Source: Mugil cephalus | Lineage: Eukaryota > Chordata > Actinopteri > Mugiliformes > Mugilidae | Direction of reading: 5' to 3' | Assembly (NCBI RefSeq): GCF_022458985.1 | Contig: NC_061782.1 | Span: 15,359,172-15,423,171, forward strand | Length of the DNA stretch: 64,000 bases | Part shown: piece by piece, positions 1 to 11,800 of the stretch | How positions within the stretch are numbered: position 1 is the first letter of the stretch | Layout of the letters: every line of letters begins with the position of its first letter | The notes under the pieces: model-generated | Seen by the model: the letters and a program-made list of their open reading frames with translations, nothing else | The model's database searches: none | Told to the model about the DNA's origin: nothing | Translations under genes and position numbers: made by a program

Positions 1-863
1 ACGACACTCTATATTTCCCTTTGTAGTAGTGTGTTTGAAATCGTATTTTCTTTCATACAGTACCTTGTTTAGATGTTCCAGTGTGCCTCGTAGCTGTTCT
101 TGGTAATCACATTCATTTTTGTATCTGGAACACAAAGTATCCTGATTATGAATGAATACAAAAGCAGAGGCAGAACAATGGCGTATTACGCCACAATGCA
201 TACCCTGAATATTCTGCGTGTTTTCTATATACAATTGTGTGTTTGCATTGTCGGCTACAATTTACACTGTAAATTAACACTGTCTTGAAGCCCTACCTAC
301 TAGCTGGTGCTATATTATCCGTTTACTCAATACTGCCGTGAGACGGCCTGTAGCTCTGGCTGATTCCATGACCTTTCTACAAAGCTGCTATTAAAGATTT
401 GATTAAACTGGAACTATTTTCTTCCAAATAATCAGCCCCTGTGAAAACACATCACGTTCTGTAGAGTACGCAGAGTAACATGGAGATGCTTTCTGGAAAG
501 ACCAGCCATATGAGTATTTTTGCATGCCTTGAGTTCCTCATTGACATCTACAGTGGGTACGTGAGCAACATTAGTCAGTAAGTGAGCACTTCTTTCTGCA
601 GTTTGAGTGTTTCTTGCATTTTCCTTCATTCACTTTTCACACAATTCCAGACAGACTAACATCTCACTCTATACAAGGCAACATAATGGCATTTAAAATT
701 GCAAGACTAGAGCGAACCAAACAGCTCCAGCGTGAAAGCAAACTTAGACAGACTTAAATGATTAACGATTCTCTTAATTCTGATGGCATCTCTGTGATTC
801 TCACTCAATCTCAAAGGAAGACATTTGACACACAGGTTCAACCATTACTTTCCACTCCCTTAC
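1..863 (-). other. Start of bfsp1 intron 1
   Basis: Non-coding sequence downstream of the filensin exon 1 donor. The open frame at 432-629 (minus) has no resemblance to the next filensin exon, and I could not find that exon here. No repeat was recognised. Confidence 0.5.
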
Positions 864-1237
864 TTGCTGGTAAATTCGTCCAGCATTCGACATGCCTCCT
901 TCAGCTCTCGCTCCAGCTTGGATCGGTCTAAAAATAGCTCCCGAATGCGTTGCCTGTTGACACCAATCTGCTCTGTGAAGGCCTCCTCCAGGCCAGTGGC
1001 CTCCTCCATCCGCTGCAGTGTCTCCAGCTGCTTGCGGAACACGGCGTTGCGCTGCTCCAGAACACGTGCCCTGTTGATGTACCGGGCAAAGCGGCTGTTG
1101 AGCTCCTGAAGGCTTTCCCAGCCCTGGATGGCTGAGATGCCTGCAGAGCTTTCAGAGTCCTCGGCATCTTCGTCGAAGACGTCTGAGCGCTCGTACTTTT
1201 CCTTGCGCACCTCGCGCGTGTAGCTGGTCTTGAACAT
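864..1237 (-). CDS. bfsp1: Filensin (BFSP1), first coding exon, partial
   Basis: This exon encodes the head and start of the rod of an intermediate-filament protein. Translation from the ATG at 1237 gives about 124 residues. After an acidic head (residues 1-35) comes the helix-initiation motif of coil 1A, with LNSRFARYI at 46-54 and LEQRN at 60-64, then heptad-rich sequence ending in LDEFTSK. The N-terminal TSYTREVRKEKYERSD and the LDEFxSK exon end match my memory of vertebrate filensin better than vimentin or phakinin. The open frame runs on to a TAA, but the last bases read AA|GTAAGG, a good splice donor, so the exon should end at 864 with two bases of a split Lys codon. Filensin pairs with phakinin (BFSP2) to build beaded filaments in lens fibre cells. 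Remaining exons lie left of the window; I see no second exon in 1-863. Confidence 0.85.
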
Positions 1238-1320
1238 GGTGGCAAGCTTCTCTCCTCTGGGTAGGTGGTATCCCTGGAGTGCTCCGTCCCCTTCAGCACC
1301 TTTATTGTGTGAAAACTTGG
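1238..1320 (-). promoter_or_regulatory. bfsp1: Probable bfsp1 5'UTR and core promoter
   Basis: Immediately upstream of the filensin ATG on the minus strand. It contains an AATAAAG-like A/T box (complement of 1300-1306) about 65 bases before the ATG, which could serve as a weak TATA element. The placement is inferred only from position and one short motif. Confidence 0.25.
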
Positions 1321-3019
1321 GTGCTCACCCTTGACTGTCTCATGCTAGACTAAACACTGTACGGCACTGGCTGGAGGCGAAATACCCCTCAAAACCTCCC
1401 CCTGGCTGTCAGCGCACATGCAGCGAGCCTGGGGCCTTCCAGAGTTTATTGTTGTCTTTGTGGCAGAGATTAGAAAAGCCATGGTGTTGATGACAAAGCA
1501 GAACCACATGGACAAACAATTAGCTGGCCCGCGAAAGCACTGGGTTGTCAAACACCATTATTTTGCTTCTTAGTCAGCTGCTTTCTAGATCCCTGTTTGA
1601 TATGGCAGATTGGATGTTGTCCCACCAGTGGACAGAGGGGAAATTTCGTGCAGTGCAATTTGTGGGGAATGTGGAGGACTACTTGTTAACACTATGCTTT
1701 TTTTTGTGTTTCTGTTTATGATCTGAGAAGCATTATATTCACATTTACTGATGCATTTTAGACAGACAGAATCTGCAACTCAGACAAATAGTTACGCGCT
1801 ATAATGAATGTTTAATGACCCTGTGTAGTTTAATAATTGGATCAAACAAACAAGTTTTAATTGAACTGAGAATCAATACGTCCTGATCTAACAATTAGAC
1901 AATTAGTTCCTGGAAACAATTAAAGAGCATGAATGCAAAGTAAATCGCAGTGTTTGTGATTTGCAGAGATGATGTCCCTGAAACATGACAGCAATTTGCG
2001 ATACTCATTGGTTTAGTCGAGCTCTCTGTTCCCCTTTCTTTCCTGATTGTATTATTTTTATTCTCTTATTATGACATTTAGCAGAAATGAGAAACCAGAG
2101 CGAGAGTGATGGAAAAACACGGAAGACGTGCACGAGCTTCTTTCTTGGCTTGTTTTTCCACAAGCTGTGACAGAAAGTCAGCCAAATGGATCTAGCACGC
2201 TGTCTGTAAAACAGCTGAACGAAACACATGTCAAGTGGCATCACATCAGCCCTTCAGCAGATTTTGGCCACAGCAAAGCCCCCACCTCAAGGGCAGACAT
2301 GCGATAGTCAAGCTGCAGAGCAGAAATTAAGCCGCTGAACAAAACAGTTACGGAAGTTAACCTTCATTTAAACAATGGATGCTTTTGTTTTGTATTGAGC
2401 GGGTGCAGTTATGCCAGGCGGCAGCAATACCTGAAACTATAGATCAGCCAGTGAGTCGAAGTAGAAAAGACATTTGAGGCACAGAAACAGATTATACTAT
2501 ACAAAGGAGTTGACAATAGTCCCCGAGAATTTGAGGAAAGAAGGGGTTTGTTCTTTGTGCCTGAACTGTTCTGTTTAACCAGAGGGATACGAATTAAAGT
2601 GGTGGCAGCCGGGATGTGTTGAGTCACGGATGATCAAATAATTATTAGTGTCATATGCAAATTCACAACAATTTCAGAGGAATGAACTGTCTTTGCTTTT
2701 CAACATGACATTCATTTCCTTTCCTTCAGAGCCAACCAAAGGAAGATTAAGTAAACAAATCCACTAATGAGTCAAAACCCCACCAGTCTCAAACTTTTCC
2801 ATCTGAATGTCATCCATTGCAAAAATGAGCAACATTGCTTTGACTTCAAGGTTGGTCCATCATGCGCTAAATCTCTTGAGCCGCTTATTGCCAGCAATAA
2901 ACTGAAAGGCACATACAACTTGTGCAGTCGCCATCTTTGGTTCTACTCCCAGAAATTACACACAGTTGGGGAGCTCAACCATTTTGGACGGCAATAGCTC
3001 AGGAAGGTTCGGTGGTGGC

Positions 3020-3178
3020 CGGAGAGGACGTAGGCGCAGGCTGGCAGCCGCGTTCCTGTCAGCCTGCCCCAGGGCAGCTGTGGAGCAGCTACTGAGGTAC
3101 TTTACCACCACCAGGGGCAAATGAATAATGCATGGGAAAGCGCTATATAAAAACAAAGCATTATTATTAGATATGTGA
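3020..3178 (+). repeat. Retroelement 3' end (LINE/SINE tail)
   Basis: A stretch reading 'cctgccccagggcagctgtgg', then 'taccaccaccagg', then 'aagcgctatataaaa' and an ATTATTA tail. This succession is familiar from very common fish interspersed repeats whose tail gives the 'aaagcgctatataaa' signature. Assignment is from memory of the motif series; I cannot name the family. Confidence 0.55.
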
Positions 3179-3324
3179 CTTTTACTTCTCAAGGCTCATG
3201 GAAAGGCTGATGCTGAACCGCCTCCAACCTCTGGTGAGCACAAAGCTTCATCTGTTGCATCAAACAGAGCTTTGGGGTGGTTTCATTCATCTACCTGCTG
3301 CACAGATCCCTCTTGGGATCTAAT

Positions 3325-3443
3325 GACATGGGGGGAAAAGTTGATGGGTAAAAAAAAAGGTTGTTTTTTTTAATGTCCCATGTCCCTTGGGGAGCCCCCT
3401 AAGGGACATGGGGTGAAAACACTGATGGGTAAAAAAAAAAAAA
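3325..3443. repeat. Short direct repeats flanking a GC-rich hairpin
   Basis: Two near-identical units of about 35 bases (3325-3358 and 3405-3443) each read GACATGGGG, then GAAAA, then TGATGGGT and an A-run. Between them, 3377-3392 pairs with 3395-3412 to form a 16-bp stem (CCCATGTCCCTTGGGG) with a two-base loop and a two-base bulge. The right-hand unit overlaps the hairpin's right arm. Confidence 0.7.
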
Positions 3444-6400
3444 GGGCTCTGTAGGTTCAGGTGATTTTCGGTATAATTTTTACTTTATAAATTATAGACA
3501 TGGACGATGCACGCGTGATTAAGATCACAGATGACCTCCAACATTATTACAAATTACTGGAGGTCCCCAACTAACTAGTCCCGTGTGAATATAAGTCTCC
3601 TGAGGTGTGGGAGAGGACTTCTCTTTCAGTAAATAGTGGCATCAAATAAAGTGGCACGAGCCGCACTGTTTGCTGTGAAATTGCACATTGACTGACAGCT
3701 GCTGTAAAACTCTTTATTTTTTTCCCCCCCCAAATGGGGTGAACGTCGTTATTTCATTAACCTCATGTCTAGGTTCACAGTCGGAAAAATTACGCGTTTG
3801 GTTCAAACTTTACAAAAATATGAACGTGTTCATGCACAATACTGACAGTACGCACAGTGGCACTGTCTAAGAATGTGGGACAGTCAAGTCTAATCAGTCA
3901 AGCATCAACCACAACACCAAAGCAGGGACTGTTTCTTCCAACTAATAACCCTCTTGTCTGTTGCCGGTGTGACTCTCCAAAGTGATTACAGGGATCTGTG
4001 TCGATCACTTCTGCACATATAATGATATAGTGTATGGTGATATGTGTCACACATGTGAATTGGATCGCCTGCCCTGACAGGCCGTGAAGCCTTCTGTGTA
4101 TTATTTTCAAAATGTGTAGAGATTGCAATCTGCAAGTAACACTGACACCGATCATCAATGTCAATTGACTGCGTGTGTGCAGGTATTGTGTGCTTCAGTT
4201 ACAAATGTTTCTAAGGTTTGATTGCATAATTGCCTGGAAATCCATTTTCACATACTGCACCTAAGTGCTACAGCCAGGAGGAAATACACAGATACATAAA
4301 GGACGCCTCCAACCTGCAGCCGGTTAGAACCAGAGTCAGTCAGAAAGCGGAATTCTCTGTGTTACTTAGATTGGGAAAAAAAAGAAGCAGGTTAAAATAC
4401 CCTTGTGTACAACAGAGGGAAGTAGAGACAACTGGAGATCCAGTGCCTTGTTACCAAACAACTAAACATTCAGAGACATAATTAATGTGGACACGCAGTC
4501 AAAAAATATGCAAACACGAGTAAGAATGTAGTTGTATTGGTGTTTTCTTAGAGACAGATACATGAAGTCCTGTTGTCCCCAAATGAACTAACATTGGCCC
4601 AAAACAGACGGCTTATGTTCAGCTTTAAAACCCCAGACATTCGGTATATTTGTATAGATTCTGTTTCACTGCTGCTTAATCCCCTGTAACACTATTGCCA
4701 ATACACTATTTTCCAGTCTGTCCGCCCCCATGCAGAAGCCATAGATTATAGGTCTTATGCATATTCTCCCGTTGAGGAGGGGGACTCGTGGATCTTTTTC
4801 ATCTATATTCACTGGTTACGAGTGGCAGTAAATCTGAGGCCCGGGTGAGCTTACAGATCTGTCCATAGCCGGAAATTAGAGCCTAGTGTTTATCCTGCTG
4901 TTCAGGCCTCCTGGGCTACAGTGACAGACACTGGTAAGGTTGGGCAAGTATATTTAGAGGGTAATAAAATCTAATAGGAACATGCAAAGAGTGCTCTGTC
5001 TTGTGTTGTGATCTTGGGGGAGATGGGCTCAAATTCTAGGTTTGAAAACTTATCTTCCTGTGGCCACTACAGGTGACGGGAGGAGTTGTGCGGCAGTTCT
5101 CTTGTATCTTTTGTTATCCATTATTATGTTTAAACGGCACCCACTATCTGGCAGCCGGCAAAGCACCCTGCTGGCGGAAAGAGAGGAGTTGTGAGATAAC
5201 ACAAAAAGCCATCTCACTGCTATTTACAGATGACTGTCAGAGGCAATCAAAAAAAAAAAAGAAAAAAAAGAAGAAAAAAGACACGGCGCTAGCTTTCCAT
5301 CACAATAAGAAATTGATCCTAAAAAGTCATCAGTGCAGCTGTCTGTGTGGGTTTTATCTCCTGCTAGGTATGGCGTTTGATACCCAAAGTTTTCCCCACC
5401 TCTGGCTATACATCGACCATGAACAGAAAAAAAAAAAGAGATGAGAATCAGTTCATAGTCTCACTAAGTGGTCTCACAGATGTGTCGCTGTAACAGTCTT
5501 CGTCAAGTAATGGTGCAGTTCAGAGAATAGAGCACTTGTAACAAGAGATTAGATGACTTCCTTTTCACAAGAGGACTTGCATTTAATGAATGACTGATGA
5601 TAACGTTTAAATATATCTCTTACGCACACTTAAAGATACCATAATTTGAGACAACAGCCAGTCATTTTAAAGTAATGGAACAGAGAGACATTGTCAAGTG
5701 CATGTGGGATTAAATTTATACAGATGAAGATGCACAAAATGCATAATAAAAGAATTTAAAAAACATAAAAATAATACAAAAAAACTAACTTATGAGTATT
5801 ATTGTCACCTGTTTGGTTTTCATAACGACTGAATTTACTGCTTTCGATCACTCAGACTGCTCTCAAACTGTTGTTTATGTGAATATGTGTGTGAAAGGAA
5901 AAGCCGAAACCTTTACCAACACACAAAGCTGACTCTTTGAGTACTGTCTTTGGAAAATGTTCACAGGTGCTGTTGGGCCATAAAGCAGATCCAATAAAAT
6001 GAAGGTTGAATAGTCCTGTGTGAATGATTTTAATGTTGATTTTATGGCCAAATGGTGCAATGCTAAGGGATTAAGAGACTCACAAGATTCCTTGTGGCAC
6101 AGTTGAAAGTTTATTCAACTTCATGGAAATGAGGGTGAATTTTTCCCTGCAGCGATGACAAATGTGGTATGCAGAGAAGGGTCAGGAAGTTTTGTCTTTA
6201 CCTAGTGTGGATAAGCTACATTAACAACTGACTGGGAGTGATCTTCATTACCGATGCAACTCAAACAAAATGCTCCAGGCAGGTTGCTAACACGCACAGT
6301 ATTAGCGAGTAAGCAAGCTAAAGTCAGTGTTGGCATTGACATGACAGTTGGCATTTCATGGCTAGGAGACAATGATGTCGGGTCACATCATCCATCAACA

Positions 6401-6600
6401 TGTGCATAATGTGCTAAGATCTGATAGACTGGCATCGATGTTGACAAATTCTTCATTCATATCCAATATGTAAAAGCTGGTCATGTCATAGTGACATAAT
6501 CACCATAACCAAATGACTCGTCTACTTATCAGTATAAAACATCTGTTGGGAACCTTGGTCTATTTCAGCACATAGAGTGTGACTGATCTAAAGACACACA

Positions 6601-6626
6601 CATATACATATATATATATATATATA
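6601..6626. repeat. (AT)n microsatellite
   Basis: An alternating TA tract of about 20 bases preceded by CATATACATA. Confidence 0.85.
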
Positions 6627-7429
6627 ATCAAGCATTGTGAGAATACATGGAAATACAGTCAAAAACAGTCGGAGTAAGCTGTGCAGACTTGCTGGATGTC
6701 CATGACCTTTGAAATTGTCACAATATGTCAATGTGTTTGTTTCAAGCAGCTTTTTATCATTTTAACTGAGAGTACGTCTTCGAAGTGTGCAGTCAAAAGC
6801 TAGCACCTTTTCGGACAGCAGCTCTTACTGTTGGAAATTAGAGCCTTGCTCTGCACTACATCATCCTGGGAACCTGCCATGCAGCTTTTTTTTTTTTTTT
6901 TTTTTTTTTGTCTTAATAATTGAGCGAATACATATTGTGTTCTTATCGCTTTGCCATATGCTAATGTGCGCATCCGTGCTGGATGTGCAGGCAACTGATT
7001 GTTGACCAGTTAACACAGTGTTAATTTAAACGCATAATTAGTTGCGTTTACAGCTTGTTTCTGCTGCCCCCTACTGGGGCAAAAAATAAATAAATAAATG
7101 AATAAAAAATCTGACCGTGGTTGCCCCTTTTAAACCCAGAACATGCAGTAAAATTGCTATTAAAAGGCACTTTTAACGTGGTCAGAGGACAGAAACTGTG
7201 ATTTGTTAGCGATTCTATGAATAAACATGACAAACATAAAGGGTGAAAGTACAGAATCGCACATATCCAGTTAAGGAAAGAGGCGACAGTTTATCAACAA
7301 TATGTAATTTTCTCATTCCTTCATTCTCGTACATTGTGTGAAATGTTAAGGTGTGAAGGTGTTGAGGTTAGTGGTAACCGGCACAGTGCTATTACGCACA
7401 TCCAATAAACTGGTGAACTTTCAACTCCC

Positions 7430-7794
7430 CCCACCCCCACTCCCCAACACGCACACAGGCTCGCGGGCGAACCGTCCTCTCTCGCGCCTCCTGAAACCGC
7501 GCCTCCTCGATAGATTTATCACTTGAGCAAGAGGACAAACCGACAGACGCAACTTTTCTTTTCCAATGAGCGCCGGTGGAGAGCGGACCGGTCTGGCAGT
7601 AGACGCAATTAGGGCGCAGGGAGGCTGCAGGAGCGATCATCTCTAATGGTTGGACTGATCATTAAGGCTGGACTGCTCATTAAGGCTGGACCTCGACTCG
7701 TTTTCCCACCTCACACAGAGCTGGCAGTGTAATAATTTATTATTATTATTTTATGCCTACGAAAAAACTGAGGAACCTTCTTCAACAATTTCTG
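7430..7794 (+). other. prokr1: Probable prokr1 promoter and non-coding exon 1
   Basis: This is a locally GC/CpG-rich stretch (7430-7560) in AT-rich surroundings, followed by a transcript-like segment ending in a strong donor, CTG|GTAAGT, at 7794/7795. It lies about 1 kb upstream of the receptor ATG on the same strand, with acceptors available at 8637 and 8779. The transcription start cannot be fixed from sequence, so the left edge is approximate. Assigning it to the receptor gene is inference from position and splice signals. Confidence 0.4.
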
Positions 7795-8061
7795 GTAAGT
7801 GCCTGAAATATTAACCTGTGTCTTAATTTGCTGCATATTGTATTACTACTATTGTTTATTCATTTATTTACTTTGCGCAACAAAAAGACAGTTATACGAA
7901 AGCCAGAGAAAGAAGAAAGTCTGATTTGTAAATTCGAAATAAAACAATTCTCTGCAGGTTATCGGGTTAATCTCTGCAGGTTAATAAGGAATGGTTGGCG
8001 ATACAAGTTTTGTGCGTAGAGGCTCTCTTGAATGTAGCACATGATGTTAATTTATATGCCT

Positions 8062-8112
8062 AATTGACCCTCGGGGATAAATAAAGTTTATTTTTCTGAT
8101 TTTGATTTATAG
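8062..8112 (+). repeat. LINE-type 3' tail
   Basis: 'ctcggggataaataaagttt' followed by imperfect TTCTGATT/TTTGATT units. Teleost L2/Rex1-like LINEs and dependent elements end this way. The tail of the reverse-transcriptase relic at 24102-24125 in this window has the same plan. Confidence 0.55.
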
Positions 8113-8637
8113 ATTTTGCATGACAGCAATGACTTATCTTAGCTTTACCTCTGAGCCTCAGGAGAGATCACAATAAGAAAGGTGGACAAGAGTAAAAACA
8201 GGATATGAAATGTCTATCTCTTCCTTGCCTTATATCATTCACAGTGTTAGATCATCAGCTCTGTAAGAGACAAATCTGTTTTTATTTGGTAAATGTAATA
8301 TAGAAATATATTTTTTTGTTTCTTCATAGGTTTTCCACGATATTGCTGCTTTCCTCCCATGCATGCTAGTGGATTTACGTGGCCACTTCTGCAGCAAATT
8401 TTATGTACTGCCACCAGGAGCAAACTCGCCTGTGACGTTGGCTTGCTGTAGAGTGACGAGGTCCTAATAAATTGCACGAAGGCCTTTGCCAGAAATAATG
8501 ACCTCACCGCATTCAGAAAATATCCTAGAAATGTCACACATGCCAGCCTGATCATGTAATTTATTGTAATCCTGTCTTTTCGCCATGAATCAGGACCCCT
8601 GTGTGACTAATGCAGAGATGGGAACTTTCTGTTCCAG

Positions 8638-8703
8638 GTGAAGATGTGCTCCTGTTTCCAAAGAAGATTTGCCCCGTTCAAACTTTCACCTTCGTACAAA
8701 CAG
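8638..8703 (+). other. prokr1: Candidate non-coding exon 2 of prokr1
   Basis: A 66-base segment bounded by TTTCTGTTCCAG| on the left and ACAG|GTTAGT on the right. A second acceptor, GGATTTCAG|, follows at 8779, giving a 76-base intron. No reading frame connects into the receptor, so this would be 5'UTR. Splice-site pattern only. Confidence 0.35.
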
Positions 8704-8822
8704 GTTAGTTGAGGAAGAGATCACGGGCGTCATGCACCAAAAGGCGTCACCTTTTTCTACCTAATTTGTTGGATTTCAGGTTTAACACATTACATCTTGT
8801 TAATAAGAGTGTGTGCTAAGAG

Positions 8823-11800
8823 ATGGGGGACTCGAACATCAGCCTCAGGGTAGCAGCGTCTACAGAGATGGAGGCGAGTATCCCAGAAGGCAAGCTAGAT
8901 CAATATATGGACAGCTATGACATGGACTACGGCGTCCCTCCTGATGAGATCCCAGACACCACGCAGGGTCAGGCCTTCTTTGTGGCCACCATTGTTATCG
9001 GTGTGGTCCTTGTCTGCATCATGCTCGTTTGTGGGCTGGGGAACTTCATATTCATCGCCACGCTGACACGCTACAAAAAGCTCCGCAATCTCACCAACCT
9101 GCTCATTGCCAACCTGGCTATCTCAGACTTCATTGTGGCGGTGGTGTGCTGCCCATTTCTGGTGGACTACTATGTGATGAAACAGCTTTCCTGGGATCAT
9201 GGATTGGTGCTGTGCGCCTCTGTGAACTATCTCCGCACTGTGTCACTCTACGTGTCAACTAACGCTTTGCTTGCCATCGCAGTTGACAGGTGAGTCTGTT
9301 AATATTCTTATGTGCTGGTGTCTGTGTCCTTGTGAGCATGGAATAAGCCTGCCTCTTTCAGAAATCTTCCAGAGTTATGTGCAGAGATATAACAGAATAA
9401 ATAAAGCTTTGCTGTTCTTTCCTTGTTTTTCTTTCCTTGTTATTCACTATCCATCTGCATCCAGTAGAAACACTAACGCTCTTTCCTTTTTGACTTGCCT
9501 GTCTGTTGTGAGTGCTACTGCTCTTAACCCTTGTTCAAAGATTAGTAACATAATGGACTTTTATGCATATTTAGCTTTTGTGCAGCATCAGACTTTCAGT
9601 AAAACTCCCTCTCGTGCTGTTCGTGGCTGGTTTTGAATGCACAGTAATGACACTAAATAACAGCATTTTACAAAACTGGTGATTTCCTCCAATCAGAAGA
9701 GTACAAATTTGGCATTTTTACTGCTGACCACTAAATTGAGCCATTACTTAGGCTTGTTGTATAGAAAGCTTAGTTTCAGTATTTGATATATTCATATATG
9801 GAGATATATGGACACCTAATAGGACTTTATATGTATTCATTTGGACATAATTTAAAGAGCTAAGACTGCATGGTTGTGGAGTCTGTGTGAGTGTCCTCCA
9901 ATTAAGCATACGTAATCTTTCCCCATTAATCAAAGTGAACATGAATCAGTTGATATCCATCAAGCCCTAGCATGGATATATTTAGGATGGAGCCAGTATA
10001 GCGAACAGATGAATGCATATTCAAAATACATGCACTATATTATGTCTTATTGACCATCAAGTTAGACTTGGTGCTTGATAATGATAAGCTAAAATATGAC
10101 TTCTGTGTAATTAGAGAATATTTAAAAGCTTATTCTCCATGGACATGCAGCTCCTTCAGTCAGTCCTCACTCCTTCATTTCTCAAAGCTCAATTCTCCAA
10201 AGTTTAAACAGTGTCACCAGTGTTACATTTTCAGGTATATGAAAGAACCTTCATGTGTAGAAAGATAACATCTGGGTGATTAATTGTGTGTCACTTATTA
10301 GAACTGTAATTTTGCATTGGAGTGTTGTCACAGATCCAGTTTGCCATACTGCCAAGTGACGCCAGTGACGGATTTCATCAATAAGCCATCGGCTCATCAT
10401 TGTGTCGCACCGCTTGGCAATAGAGGGTGATTTAACAGATACTTAATTAAAGAAAAAAGCGCCATTTATCAGCATCAGGTGAAACGACAGTGGAAACACC
10501 GTATGTGTTGTCAACATAAACAGTCTATTTACTTCTGCCTATAAAATGAGCCCACAAAAAAACAAAATGTGTTATTCATAAATCTACTGTTAAAGTGAAA
10601 CAAATATTGTGATGGTACTGAAAGCATGGCACAATCAACAGAGTTAACTGCGTTCAAAGATGTCGTCCAATATTTTCCTATAAAAGCTGCTCAGCAGTCT
10701 TTACAAACATGCAGTTTGATTAACCCTAAAGCTCAGACCAGTCTTCTTGTAATACTGATCGAATGAAAGCGGGTTGCAAGTGTTTCAACTGTCTTGTAAA
10801 AACATGACTTGATTTATTTTTGAATGTCAACTCGCCCCTAAATTTCTGTTTAGTATTCAGCAGGTAGATATCCTCTCACGGTTGGTCATCTTCACATTGA
10901 CATTAGTCCGCACCAGCTACATTATCTGTGCATTCCTCATCTACAGCATAGTTCTGAAGTGCACTTCAAACATGCATCGCTCATCAGTAATGCAAATCGT
11001 GATGCTGGCGTGTTACATAATACATGTTGGACCAACTTGTAACACGTTCGCCCTAGTGATAAAACAGCATGCGTTGATGGATGTGTATGGATTACACACG
11101 AGAGGATGTAAGTAACATATTAAAAAAACAGGCACACACCTTGTGAACACTGTATGACCTCTGACGGCCACGGAGCGTGTCATTTTCCTCAGGAGCTGGA
11201 AGACTACTAAGTAGACAACGTAAAAAAAAAAGCTTCAAGATAGAAGCATGGGTTGCTAGGAACATGGCTATAAATAATTGAAAATGTTGCTCTGTGACTG
11301 CTGGGTGAGTAAATATTGCTTACACATTTACTGCACAAAAATGCACAACAGCGCCTCCATCTGCTGAGGAAACTTTCGATGTCAGCAGCAGTATTTTAAC
11401 AGTGGTCGACCATTGCACCATTTCTCACCTTCAGTATTTCATCTTGGTACAACTTTGTCAGCATCACACAGAAAACAAAACATTCTTAGTGAGGCCGGCA
11501 AAGTAACTGTTCCCCCCTGATCTGAACTGTACGACTGCTCAGTGATGAGGGAAGCCACCCTGATCACCGAGGACCCCTCACACCCATGTCACCACTCCTT
11601 CATGTTACTGCCATCAGTCAGGGGTTATAAAGTACCACTTGCCCGCAAGAAATCAACTACAAGAAATGTTTCGTTCCCTCCTCCATAACCACTCGGAGCA
11701 ACATTTAAATAAGCACTGCAGTTTGTTGCTGTTTTTGGATGTGTGTCTTTTATTATGTGTTCTGATGTATGTTTGTGTGCTTTTCATGTTTAGTGTTTGT

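Larger units (their letters stand above)
1321..7420. other. Intergenic region between bfsp1 and prokr1
   Basis: About 6 kb separating two head-to-head genes. Apart from the separately listed retroelement tail near 3.0-3.2 kb, the fold-back at 3.3-3.45 kb, an (AT)n tract at 6601-6626 and homopolymer runs (for example 5250-5280 and 6885-6909), I see no gene. Open frames here are short, and some are artefacts of poly-A or poly-T tracts. Confidence 0.6.

Noticed and set aside
432..629. Possible second exon of filensin on the minus strand
   Set aside because: The translation lacks the expected coil sequence after LDEFxSK and is not bounded by matching splice sites.
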